A DNA stretch of 64,000 nt, taken from Circinella minor (Eukaryota; Mucoromycota; Mucoromycetes; Mucorales; Lichtheimiaceae). The stretch is taken from contig JAEPRB010000001.1 in NCBI GenBank assembly GCA_016758965.1, forward strand, positions 62,001 through 126,000, in the 5' to 3' direction. The first letter of the stretch is position 1. Every line of letters starts with the position of its first letter. The notes beneath the pieces were generated by a model that saw only the letters and a list, made by a program, of their open reading frames with translations, was not told the origin of the DNA and did not search any database. A program made the translations under genes and the position numbers. Of this stretch, positions 34,800-45,864 are shown piece by piece.

Positions 34800-36716
34800 A
34801 AATAAACTGAACAAGTTCAAATCAAAGTATGAAAGAAAGAAATTTCCAAGGAAAGAAAGTAGCTTTGCTGATACATTTTGGACAACAAATTTGGATCGTG
34901 AGAATAGCTTTAATTGTAGTGTGTGAAATTTGCTGGGGCTGAATTTGAGGGTAATGTCAAAAATAAAAAGAGATCTCTTCAGCTACAAAAAGGTATCCAA
35001 TCTTTTTTTATTTTTTACACATTGCATTCTTCAGAAAATCGGTACCCAAAAAGGCTACGATTTTCCATCCGTGCGTCTGGTCGACTCTTTGGACCAAAAG
35101 AACTACGTCATGCTCACGGAAGGCCAAGCCTCGTGCCTCGTTCTTAATTGGGAGCCGACCATTGAAAATCGTACAAAGGCCAAAGAGTATTTCCTCCATT
35201 CGCTTTTGGATGTTACTTATTGTTACAACGGTAATCCTTTAGAACCTTTTTCGATATCAAAAGAAATTATAAACAAGAACCCATACAAGTATAAAAAATA
35301 CCCTGAAACTCCCAATTCCAGCCCCAAATTAACTGCCACTACTACAACTGATAATGGTAAGAATAATGTAACTTTGTAATTCAAACGCGTGTTAATTTTT
35401 TTCTGTGAACATAGATGATGTGGAGAGCCTTAAAAGTATCCAATCAAATTCATCTTCCGAATTTATTCAAGGTAACAAATGTTGCTGTCTATGTGGGAGT
35501 GTTAGTTCGCTGAAGGATTTTTCTCCCTATACAGTCAATTATAGTAAAAAAGCAGTACTTAATGTTGCCAAGCTTCTTTTTACATCCGAGGATCCATCAA
35601 ACAATAGTTTATTTCAATACGTTTTTCTAACAAATCAAGAAATCTACCAATTGTTGCAGAAAGAGTTTCCCAACTTACACAATTATCATACACAAAACCA
35701 AAATTGCAAATTAGCTTGCAGCTGAATGTGATCATTTTGGAAAACAATCCAGTCATCGTATCCAGCAAAAAGCCAAACGCGGAAGGTGGTTGTGGACGTT
35801 TAAACCAGGCGTCGCTGGTAATAGCAACATTGGACTTTATATTTTTTTTTATCGTGATCATTCTTGCTTATTCGTGTTCTTTGTTTCTCTAGATTATATG
35901 ATGGAAAAGGAAAGCACTTTTCGCAAATATTGTAGCGGACGAACAGATCAGTGGATTAATATCGGCTATATCCGAAAATCAAAAACACATGAATCACTTG
36001 ATAGTCGCTGTAGATTACTGAAAACCATGAAAGAGCGATTGTTAAATCGTTGTTTCTGCACCAAGGTGTTTGTATCTGCGATTTCATCATCTACTCAACC
36101 ATTATTACTTCGAGACTCTCCTGTCAATAGGGGGTTTCAAAAATGAAAAATTAATTTTTTGAAATCTGCGAAATTTCGCAGATTTCGTAGACTTCAAGAA
36201 GTATAAACTGTGTCTCATGAGACGCAGATTTCAATTTCGCAGATTTCACGAAAACTGCGAAAAAAATTCATTTTTGAAACCCCCTAATAAAGAAGCGATG
36301 GATAGGCTCTCTCCTTGTGATGGCACAACCCAAGGTAACCAATGGTATATATCCCATCTTTTCCGTTTTTTCTAATCACTCTCATAGATCTTTGTTCCTT
36401 CTTAAGTAGTTGCAACAAAATGGTGATCTTATGTGTTATTGATTACGCTGGCTTGTCGAATGATCCCAAAGACGTGAAAACGTTTTTAAAGTAAGTTGTC
36501 ACCTAAATAGCAACCATGACCTCGTTTTACCAACAACCATTTATAAATGCACCGGATCTTACGAGTAATTATTTTAGAATAAACCCAAATATCAAGGAAA
36601 TAGTTATCGATCATGGAGATTCAATTGAAGTACTCGATCGATACGCACTTCTACATAAAGATATTATTTCCAAGTTCAAATCTCGCATTGGCCCCATCAA
36701 ACGCTCTTCTATCTAG
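34800..36716 (+). pseudogene. Family-2 repetitive gene, long broken copy C
   Basis: Protein-like sequence runs from about 34820 (SFADTFWTTNLDRENSF) to the stop at 36714. The middle part is well kept: GYDFPSVRLVDSLDQKNYVM (from about 35055), LNWEPTIENRTKAKEYFLHS, an intact intron at about 35357-35413, and a Cys cluster, KCCCLCGSVSS. Breaks include a one-base frameshift near 35700 relative to copy D, insertion of a MITE at 36129, and stops around the last introns. Later blocks are DHFGKQSSHRIQQKAKRGRW, FKPGVAGNSNIG, WINIGYIRKSKTHESLDSR, VFVSAISSS, LCVIDYAGLSNDPKDVKTFL and IVIDHGDSIEVLDRYALLHK. The GYIRKSKT...RLLKTM and ...VIDYAGLSND pattern faintly recalls the start and core of serine resolvases; this is inference from shape only. 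Codons in 35050-35160 are GC-richer than in neighbouring genes. Confidence 0.6.
36129..36285. mobile_element. 157-bp MITE with 19-bp terminal inverted repeats
   Basis: The ends are perfect inverted repeats beginning AGGGGGTTTCAAAAATGAA. The flanks are AAT on both sides (36126-36128 and 36286-36288). Copy D of the same gene (near 39911) has TTCAATAAAGAAG without the insert, so insertion with a 3-bp duplication is directly supported. The interior is made of GAAATCTGCG-type repeats and a TCTCATGAGA palindrome, with no coding capacity. A 3-bp duplication fits PIF/Harbinger-type elements, although TA within the flank leaves a Tc1/mariner reading possible. Confidence 0.85.
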
Positions 36717-36759
36717 TGACATCAATGAATAAATAAAAATATATCAAATATGTGTATAG

Positions 36760-38370
36760 TGTAAAAACAAGGATTGGAAATTTTATCTGTAGTAGTTGCT
36801 TTTGTTAGCGTCCAAAATCCAATTCCGCCAATTGGACTTTGGGCCGCCCAACTCCCAATTAATAATAAATTTATTATTTTAACAAAAATAAATGCAAAAG
36901 CAATAATGATTATACTATATTTAATACAAAAAAAAATGAATAATTTCTCTTCTATTTACAACCTAAGTTTCATCTATTTAACTTTATTTAATGGGTGTCA
37001 ATTTTAACTTATATATATATAATTAATCATTTGAATATAAATTGTTATTATCATACCTGACAATTATGATTATTCCAAATAAATTAAAATGTAATGTAAA
37101 TCTTCATTCCATAAATATACTTATAAATAAACATTACTTTTCTTAAAGTGTACAAACTGGTACTAATGATTAATAAAAACAATGCGATTACATATAGCAA
37201 AAAAAAATATTATGATACTGTAATCGATTAAAAAAAAGGATAAAATCTTTTATGACGTCTAACAATTTTATAATAGTGTGGAATAGAAGAAAGGTATTGC
37301 GAATTTTAAACTTAAGTAATCTATCAGTAAATTGTATTACTACTGTTGTTTGTATAGGTATATCTATACAGTGGTTTTGCGTTTCACACTATGATGAACA
37401 TCGTAAAATAAACTACGTACATAGAATCGAATGGTTTCCAAATTATTCTCTACGTTGAAAAATATTACCATTCAGCATTGTATGTCATAAACATTTGATT
37501 GTATCAAATTATTTATTGTAGTATAATGACCTCTTTTTATAACGACTATTATCTTTGGCAGCCGAAAGACATAATTAACTACGCCCAATACCACTAGCAT
37601 AAAAGGTGATGGTATGTATGTATTGAACAATATAAAAGCGTATTTATACATAATTATAAAATTAAACGATATACAGCAGTGTCGAAATTACATCAGTATA
37701 TATTTATATATATTAAACATACAATTAAAAAATTAAAAAATTAGAAAAAGGACATTTGAGATACTTTCGTCATAGTGTGACATTTGGTATAAAACTTGTA
37801 GATCGTCATAATAATCGATTAGTACCTCCTAGTTAAATAACATTACAGCACAACCTTGCATATAGATGTATGTAATTAAAGCCGAAAAACATTATGATAT
37901 AAACGTTTTAAATTACTTATTCAAATATACGTGCCAGGTAAGCTTTTTATATATTATACGTATATGAAGTGTCAGATTTGTATAACTATAAGAACGTAAA
38001 AAAAAATTATGTACATAATCAATGTAAAAATCTATTTACTTTAATTAATGCTAAATTTAAATAAAGATACTATGATATATCAAGTGTAAACATTTAATAA
38101 AGAAAAGCGGTATGCTTATTTTCAATTACATCTACATTCGAGGGATTCTTTTCCTCATTCTGTATAGAATTGAATCCAAAGCCTTTATATTCATACGTAT
38201 CTAGCTTTAAGTATTAAATTAAAAAATATATTAATATATTAGTAAAAAAAAGTATAAATAAAGACACAGGTTCAACTTGACACATCCATCAAATTATATT
38301 GATTCATTGCTACTTCTTTATATATACATTACCAAGCACATCTAAAATTTTTATTATCTCGTCAATACTT
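36760..38370. other. AT-rich stretch without a supported gene
   Basis: Very AT-rich with frequent stops. Short frames (for example at 37252-37455) show no recognisable similarity. Confidence 0.5.
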
Positions 38371-38380
38371 ATTACCATCA

Positions 38381-38556
38381 TGACATCTACTCAAGAAGTT
38401 TCCTGGCTTACAATTGAAGCTTTCAACAACGTTGTCGCCAATTTCGTAACCAAACATAAGCATCAAGAAAAAGTTTTCAACTTATTAAAAGCACATGACA
38501 AATTAAAAATAAAAATATTGTATGTACATTTATATTTACAATATAATAGATTATAA
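38381..38556 (+). pseudogene. Orphan first exon or N-terminal gene fragment
   Basis: An ATG at 38381 after a leader-like region opens MTSTQEVSWLTIEAFNNVVA and continues through about 42 well-composed residues before turning into low-complexity sequence. A GTATGT donor-like site follows at about 38519-38524. No following exon was found before the TIR element at 38730, so the rest of the gene may have been lost. Family unknown. Confidence 0.35.
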
Positions 38557-38729
38557 ATACAATGATGTGATGAAAGTTGATTATAAGCCAATATATCTTT
38601 TTACTAAAGAAAAAGTAAAAATAATCTATAAAATACGCAGAATAACTATTAAAAAAAATGAAGAAGACAAAATGTGCATTTTAAGAAAAACTAATCCCTA
38701 ATCATATTTGGAATCGTAACAATGTATAA

Positions 38730-39101
38730 AGGGTGCACTAAATTTTTGGGTAGTAGACCTTCCTTATTTGGGTTTTTGGGTACTTCGCTACCGAAGAAGC
38801 CCAAAACTACCCAAACTACCCAAAAGTGCCTGAAGGAAGGTACCTTTTTTTTCTTTTTGGATTTTTGTTTATTTCTGGGTATTATGATGCACCTCATTCA
38901 GCTTTATAATACCTCATACTCTAGTCAACATTATCAGTTATGAATTTTTATATGGTGTTAAAATTTAATAAAAAGACAATAACAAAAATAAGAGTAAAGC
39001 TACAAGGCCCGAAAGGACTCAAACATTGACTTCATCCATTTTACTTATACTGCTTTACTTTTATTACCGAAAATGAAAGTACCCAAAAATTATGGCACCC
39101 T
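38730..39101. mobile_element. 372-bp TIR element with internal foldback
   Basis: The left end AGGGTGCACTAAATTTTTGG and the reverse complement of the right end, AGGGTGCCATAATTTTTGG, match at most positions over about 24 bp, and both continue GTA. Both flanks contain TATAA, offset by two bases on the right. The left part holds a strong hairpin (ACTTCGCTACCGAAG core) and paired CCTTCCTTA / GAAGGAAGG blocks. It has no transposase ORF, so it is non-autonomous. Confidence 0.65.
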
Positions 39102-39439
39102 AGTATAAGGCAAGTTAGCATATAATATATTGTGTGTGTTATTTATGGCACTTCCATTAACCAAAAAGTATTACTTCCATAGGTAAAGAAGGTTTAAGTA
39201 AGAAATATTCATTATTAGCTTCCTGATAAATAAGAATAATATCAGCTGTACATATGTAATCTTATTATTATGAAGTTCTTATACATGTATCATATTATCA
39301 AGTATCAATAGGTAGTTACTGAAGACGGCAGGATAGTAAGGCACGACCAAAGACACCGGAGTCAAATTAAGTACAGTCATGCGTGGGGGAGGGATGGCAC
39401 GACCGCAAGATGGCACGACTTTTGGTTGCTGTCTTTTTA

Positions 39440-40540
39440 GGGGCAACCCTAGTTATCATACACAAAATCAAAGTGCAATTTGGCTTACGGCTGAAAATGA
39501 CCATTTCGGAAAACAAACAACTCACCGCATACAGAAAAAAGCCAAACGAGTAAGATGTTTAAATCAGGCGTCGCCGGTAATAGCAACATTGGACCTTATA
39601 TTTTTTTTATCACGACCATCCTTGCTTATTCGCTACGTACACCGACCAATAAAAATCTCTCCTCGCAAATATTGATTTCAATATTTGCACACTATTATAT
39701 CATGGAAAAGAAAAACACTTTTTCCAAATATTGTATCGAACGAACGGATCAATGGATTAATGTCGGCTAGATTCGAAAATCAAAAACACATTAATCACTT
39801 GATAGCCGCTGTAGATTACTGAAAACCATGAAAGAGCGATTGTTAATCGTTGTTTCTGTACCAAGGTGTTTGTATCTGCGATTTCATCATCCAATCGATA
39901 GTTGTTGCTTCAATAAAGAAGTGATGAATAGGCTCTCTCCTTGTGATGACATGACTCAAGGTAATCAAAGACACATATACCATTCTTTTTATTTTATTTT
40001 CTAATCACTCTCACATATCTCTGTTTTTTTAGGCAACTGCAACAAAATGAAGAACTAGAAGAAGGTCCTCAAAGGTATCGTTAAATATCCGATTTGCCAA
40101 ATTCACCAGCCCTATTTGAAGACGTGAAAACGTTTTAAAGCAAGTTATCGCTTAATGGCAACCATAACCACGTTTTACCAACAAAAATTTATAAATGAAC
40201 CACATCTTACGAGCAATCATTTTTAGAATAAACCCAAATATCAAGTAACTAGTTGTCTATTGTGGAGATTTAATTGAAGTACTCTATCAATATGGGCACT
40301 TCTACATGAAAACAATGTTTCCAAATTTAAATGCCCCATTGGCCCCATTAAACGTTCTTCTAGTTTAAAATATATATTTATTATGTGGAAAACGTACTGA
40401 CCGGCATCTTTGGGTATGTAATCACTTCCTTGCGGTACAAATGGGTAGAATGATATATATTTAAAAGAGATATAAAAATGGTTATAACTGGAAACTCCCA
40501 CAAAGGGGTAAACGCTCTTCTATCTTATGGCAGCAATGAA
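39440..40540 (+). pseudogene. Family-2 repetitive gene, shorter broken copy D
   Basis: Aligns with about 35690-36760 of copy C. Shared blocks include HTQNQ, NDHFGKQTTHRIQKKAKR, GVAGNSNIG, TFSKYCIERTDQWINVG, the RKSKTH region and the GPIK-RSS end. Frameshifts separate these blocks, and a TAG replaces a codon right after INVG. The N-terminal half present in copy C is absent. It lacks the MITE that interrupts copy C, and carries its own insertion near the C-terminus. Confidence 0.65.
40363..40508. mobile_element. 146-bp insertion with 14-bp target duplication
   Basis: TAAACGTTCTTCTA at 40349-40362 and TAAACGCTCTTCTA at 40509-40522 flank an insert absent from copy C, where the single sequence CAAACGCTCTTCTATC is uninterrupted. 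A 14-bp duplication with one mismatch fits target-primed retroposition or filler DNA at a staggered break. The minus strand of the insert contains a protein-like piece, FYPFVPQGSDYIPKDAGQYV, bounded by splice-like AT-rich sequence, so it may be captured genic DNA. Confidence 0.65.
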
Positions 40541-41108
40541 TCAATAAAAAATATATCAAAATATGTGCATAGTATAAAAACCAAAGATATAGGTTTTCGT
40601 TTGTGGTAGTTGATCTTGTGTACTGGCTATCATTCCGTACTACGTATTAGGGGGGGTTTAAAAAAAAGGTAAATATGTGGTATGGTATGGTTGGTATTGG
40701 ATTGGATTGACGTAATTGGCCTGAATCAGGGCGGATAACCTGTAAGAATAAAAAAAAAGATGTTTGTTATGTCAATGTAATATATTGCGGTTCATTCACT
40801 TCAACGGCTAAAACATTAAAAAAAACACCCTATAAGTTAAGTTGTTGTTGTCGTCAAATCTAATAGTTCTATAGCAACAAAATAATTCAAGCACAAGAAC
40901 ATATTTTTGTGTTACAATTATATTGATGCAACTAACTGATGTGGCTATGCCAACACTTTAATACCTTTTAAGGTAATGGTTTTCATCCTGAAAACAATTT
41001 ATTGGATTTACTGTGCCTTTATGATGTGATAAAATGCAAACATAAGTTTAGTTTGGGACAATGTTATACATTTACCACTCCTTCTCCTTTAAAAAAAAAT
41101 TAACAATC

Positions 41109-42332
41109 ATGTCAAATTTAACACTCCCGTTTGCTGAAACAGTCCATTATAATACAAGACAAAAATCCGATAGCGATTCTTCTCTTTGGTCTTTAATATC
41201 ATCGCAATATTACGTGGATGACGAAGAGGCATTTCCGCCATTAAGTGTATCATCATCATTAAAAAGTATTGTCCAAAACAGTAACAATACTTCTTGGGAA
41301 GTAATAAAAAGCGAAGAAGCATTAGAAAGTATATTGTTATGTGACAGTTCTAGTAACAGCAGTATAGTGTGGATTGGAAATCGGACGTTTGCGGAAGCAA
41401 CCATAAATGCTGGTTTAGACGATAGCCCAATTGTGACATTTAATCACTATAGGAAGAAAATATATAGGCAATTACCACCATCATCACCAGAAACTATTGT
41501 AAATTCAAAATCAGATAAAAAACAACAATCGAACAGTAGTGACAATATTCATTATGGTAACCATGACAACGACGACAATTCACACTACTATTATCATATT
41601 AAATCTATTCAATCGAAAAAACGTCATACTAGCAAAAAAATGGATCATCGCAAAACAAAATCTCTTAAACTGGCTTATCAACGTCGTATTACTACATTTT
41701 TGACATATCATCCTCACAACAAAAAGCTACGCTCTTTACATCATCATTACCAACATAGTCTGATCCAAGCCCAAAACGGTTTAAGGATCTGCAAAGAACT
41801 CAAGGAGCGATTGCCGCCAAGATGGTATTTTTTAAGCAGGTCAGGCAAAAAAAAACCTATATTCACGCGCGTCAACCAGTACGGAAGGCTGGATATCAAA
41901 AATATTCATGACAAAAAATTTATGCAAGAATACAACCATTCTAAACAAATCAGGCAAGAATTAAAGAACCCGTACATTCGCCAACTTTTTTTTGATTTGA
42001 CCGACTTGGCTGTGAAAAAATTATACTGGATGTCATACTATAATTATCCAGAATCGTTGAAAAATGAGACTGAGTATTTCGAGAAACAGTTTTTTGGTAT
42101 TTATTATGTATTAGACTTGCATTGGATTCCTTATTTGGAGACAAAATTGATTCCAGATATAAAAGAGCAATGGAAGGAGGATCAAAGGAAATGGATCCAA
42201 CGCTTGATTGGAGTCTTGCCTACGAGTTCATCAAGGACAAGACGATCATATATTGAACATGATGATGGTAGAATAGTTAAAATAAATTGTTTGTCATTAT
42301 ACAAGTATTATATCAAAACAATAATCAAATAA
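41109..42332 (+). CDS. Uncharacterised intronless protein, 407 aa
   Basis: A single open frame begins MSNLTLPFAETVHYNTRQKS; the ATG at 41109 is preferred over the upstream in-frame ATG at 41061, which adds only a low-complexity stretch. The N-terminal 180 residues are acidic and Ser/Asn-rich with a DDEEAFPPLS motif. The middle is basic and His-rich. The C-terminal half is a compact, charged and aromatic region with PPRWYFLSRSGKKKPIFTRV, LRSLHHHYQHSLIQAQ and IYYVLDLHWIPYLETKLIPD, probably a folded domain. No family was recognised and no membrane segment or signal peptide is seen. It stands isolated beside the repeat-rich region and lacks introns, unlike nearly all neighbours, so it may be lineage-specific. 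Confidence 0.7.
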   Translation: MSNLTLPFAETVHYNTRQKSDSDSSLWSLISSQYYVDDEEAFPPLSVSSSLKSIVQNSNNTSWEVIKSEEALESILLCDSSSNSSIVWIGNRTFAEATINAGLDDSPIVTFNHYRKKIYRQLPPSSPETIVNSKSDKKQQSNSSDNIHYGNHDNDDNSHYYYHIKSIQSKKRHTSKKMDHRKTKSLKLAYQRRITTFLTYHPHNKKLRSLHHHYQHSLIQAQNGLRICKELKERLPPRWYFLSRSGKKKPIFTRVNQYGRLDIKNIHDKKFMQEYNHSKQIRQELKNPYIRQLFFDLTDLAVKKLYWMSYYNYPESLKNETEYFEKQFFGIYYVLDLHWIPYLETKLIPDIKEQWKEDQRKWIQRLIGVLPTSSSRTRRSYIEHDDGRIVKINCLSLYKYYIKTIIK

Positions 42333-42649
42333 AGTTATATTAATATTATACATGGGGACAATTAGATATAGTTGCAAAATGATAAGAACTCTAACTACGT
42401 AGGTTCAAATCGAAACGCTTTTGTTTAAACTTTTAATCAAATTATCTAATGATATACAAGTGCTATTATTACTTTTTCTAAAAAAAAATATAAGTCTACA
42501 TATTAAAAAAGAAAAACGAGAGAGATGGGAAAGTAAAAAATAATAAGTGTGAACGTACGTGTGTTCAGAAAGGGTATGGGTAATAATAATAATAATAATA
42601 ACATAAAGAAATATATGATCTTTTCTATTCTAAAAAATATAACAATCTA

Positions 42650-44777
42650 TTATTGCGATACTTGTTTAACTTGTTTGTGTTGTAATTGTTGTTTAGCAAA
42701 AGCCAATCGAGAAGCACGTTGATACATCCATAACATAACCGCCAAGGAGTAATAATGCCACCAACTAATTGCCAAAGACTTGATCACTTGCCAATTAAAT
42801 CCAATTTTTGCCAATTTATTCAAAAGATGCTGTCGAGTATCCAACCAGTCAGCCTTGGCACAATAACGGCCCATAATCACATAAGTAAGATGATCGTCCC
42901 CGCTTCCTTGTTGTCCATCGCCCATGCGAAGTACTTCATCGATATGACGTAATAAATCACTGGTCTTCAATAATAATAATACAATACGAGGCAAGCGGCT
43001 TAAAATATCGGCAATATCCACCAAATATTCCATAGCGCCAGCAGACATGACTTTCAATTCTGTAGAACTACGAACAGTGGATAAATTTGCAGAACTGACA
43101 GTTTCCCACGCACGGCCGGTTAAAATAGATGCGAATAATTGATAGGTGTCAGTGCCACCAACACGCTTAGCATACTTCTTGATGCCTTCTTCATCACCAC
43201 GGATTAAAGATGTCCAAAGGCGAGCATAATCAATACGAAGTTGTTCGGGTAATTCACGATATAAACCATGATCGATTAAAACAATGTCAAAGTTAAATTT
43301 AGAGTGTTTGGGGTCTTTCGCAGGTCGAATGAGAACATTTCCAGGATCTATTATGCATGTATATCAAAGTGAAAATTAGAACATTATACATTAGATAGGA
43401 CAAAATCAATATATGTTTTATATTTCTTGATAACTTACGAGGATCGCAATGTACAAAGCTATATTTATAAATATATACACACCAATTTATTTAGTTTAAG
43501 CTAGCTTCATTAAATCCACTTCTATAGTGCACCTCATTTTTTTTTCACCATAACTAAACACAAATTAAAAAAAAAAACTTACCCATGCAAAAAGATCATT
43601 TTTGAGAATGCTTCCGAGAATTCAGCTGATACCTGTGCAGGATTAATTCCATGCTTCTTCATGTAGTCCAAATCATCAATACGTGAACCCTCAATAACTA
43701 AATAAATATCATAAAATATGAGAAAAATAACTCTTCCATTTATATATATTTCGTCCCTATCCCCTCGTCATCCACAAAAAATCTCAATCCATTTTTCTTT
43801 ATTTACTTACATTCCATACAAAGAATACGACGTTTGGCCCAAATCACTTCAGGGACTAATAATGCAGTACGACGATATTTAATATCCTCTGCAAAATTTT
43901 GACCGACCAATTTAGCATTTTGTGCCTCGTGGACAAAATCCAATTCTCTGGGTAGCGATTCACGCATTTCATCTGCTAACCAAGCAAATCCAAATTCAGG
44001 GAATGCTTTTTTAATTACATCAATAATAAATGTCACTGTTTCCATATCCACACGACAAAACTCATCTAATACAGGATGTTGTAATTTTACAGCTACTTCT
44101 CGTCCTGTTTTTTTCAATTTAGCCTTGTGAACTTGGGCTAACGAGGCTACACCAATAGGGGTCCAATCAAACTCGTCAAATATATCTTCAATGGCTTGTC
44201 CATAATCTGAAAGAAACAATTGTCGTACTTCTTCTTCAGGTGTAGGTTCACAGCGATCTTGTAAGACGGACATAGTATCGGTCCATTCGGGTGGTAAGAT
44301 ATAAACCATTGCTGAGACATGCTGGCCCAACTTTATATAAATGCCTCCCAAGGATTGTAAACCTCTAAGTACTATTTCTGCTGATCGTTTATCGCATTCA
44401 CGCTTGGCTAATTGGTAAGCTTCGTCATTTGGATATTGTGTGGATAAAAGAACTTTATAGTTCCAAGCAACTTGTGTACCAACAAGCCCTGCTTTTCCAC
44501 ATCGTTGTAATGCTGTAAATACATGGCGAGCATCTTCACTCGTATAATATAATGTAGTTGCAACACCACTCATACCAAGCGTTGCTATACCGAGATACCA
44601 TGGTAATCCTCTTTTAGAACGTTTGTTGTTGACTATCGTTTGGGTGGAATAGCAGTTGTAGTTGAACTTATTGTTATGTTGCCAAAGTGGTCGTTGCCAC
44701 CTAGTAGCTGTTCCTCGTCCTTTTTGTAATGCTGGAGTTGTCGTACGGCATCGTGTTAGCAACCTGCCAGAAAGCAT
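42650..44777 (-). CDS. MCP2: ABC1/ADCK-family atypical kinase-like protein, 599 aa
   Basis: Exons 44777-43811, 43697-43583, 43458-43439 and 43347-42650 sum to 1800 nt in frame. The N-terminus is basic (LLTRCRTTTPALQKGRGTA) and is followed by a hydrophobic segment near residue 60-75, as in mitochondrial inner-membrane members. UbiB/COQ8-superfamily motifs occur in order: KLGQ (in GIYIKLGQHVSAM), PIGVASLAQVHKAKL, VAVKLQHP, ELDFVHEAQNA, FVHCDPHPGN and LIDHGLYRELPE. The wording is closest to ADCK1 and yeast Mcp2/Cqd2 rather than Coq8, so a role in mitochondrial lipid or coenzyme Q distribution is inferred. Exon 3 is only 20 nt and encodes the FVHCDP catalytic-loop core. The gene symbol is a family-level suggestion. 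Confidence 0.88.
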
Positions 44778-45770
44778 TTCTCTTTTCTTTCAACTCGAAC
44801 TTGAAAGAAAAAAAAAAGGTTGCGGGTTAAAAGTAAACAAAAAGCAAGGGGTTGCCGAAATCTATTTCAGAAAAAAAAAATTAATTCTGATCAGCACTAG
44901 ACCAGTGACTTGTTGATTTAGTGTCACAGCAATGATTCTATACATCCAAGTTATTTGATAGAATATGTCATTATTTAAAAACGTCTTGAATAAAGTTACT
45001 TTATTTATTTCATAAATATTAATAATTGTCATATATGTGTGTATTTATGCATATTGGACAAGAACTGAGCATAGTATATAATCAATCAACTAAAAATAAT
45101 ACTCTAAGGGTTCCGGAAAAAAAAACCCGGCTAAATTTGTTTTTAATGATATTACTAGTAACCTTAATTTTATGTCTCACAGCAACCAATTGATATAAAT
45201 GAGTCAATAATGCAAAAAAAAAAAAGTTGATGTCGTATTCACAAATCACATTCATTTTATCCAGCTAAAAAGTCATTATCACGCAACATTTTTTTGTCTT
45301 GTTTGAAAATGATCAAAAGAACGCCGTGGAACCTATTTCTAAAAGTGAAAACTAAAGAAGTGTGCGTGCGTAACGGAATTTATTCTCAGACACTAAAATA
45401 GTCTATTGTTTGTTTCGTCATGTCATGGTTACAGTTTATTCATCAAGTGCAATTTGACACATTTTTATTCGACCATTTTCGATTTCCCAAGTTGACGGAT
45501 AATCATATTTTTATGGTAAGGAATTAACTCAAAGTATTCCTTTTTTTTTTTTTTTGCGGTGATTTCATAGATGAGTTAAAAGACCTTTGCTGAAGTAATA
45601 TGTTTGTTTCACTTTAGATATTTTTAAATACTTAGACATTTGGCACAAATAACAGGCCATTCTCGGCAGCCGGGAAAATCATTCGGGACAATTCGTGTGT
45701 AACCCTTTTCTCATCTCATTAATTATATGCGTCATAAACATAGCCGCGTCATGCGACCACTATTCATCTT

Positions 45771-45777
45771 TATATAA
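45771..45777 (+). promoter_or_regulatory. TATA box of INH1
   Basis: TATATAAAGG lies 94 bp upstream of the INH1 start and is followed by a pyrimidine-rich leader, a typical layout for a highly expressed fungal gene. The remaining intergenic DNA from 44778 holds no other supported feature. Confidence 0.5.
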
Positions 45778-45864
45778 AGGGTTGAATCTTGTTCACCCTT
45801 TTTATTCGTTTTTTCTTCTTCATTATCTCATTCATTAAAACAGAACAAAACAAAAAGTATAATC

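Noticed and set aside
35690..36716. Idea that family 2 is a Fanzor/TnpB-linked IS607-type element
   Set aside because: A faint resolvase-like pattern is present, but no RuvC-type Asp/Glu/Asp motifs with a zinc ribbon were found in either copy, so the link is unsupported.
38995..39060. Minus-strand tRNA T-arm-like sequence GTTTGAGTCC followed by GGGCC
   Set aside because: No matching D arm or acceptor pairing; it lies within the 372-bp TIR element and is likely chance.
40640..40670. Possible third AGGGGG MITE end (ATTAGGGGGGGTTT)
   Set aside because: Similarity ends after about 10 bases and no second end or inverted repeat follows.
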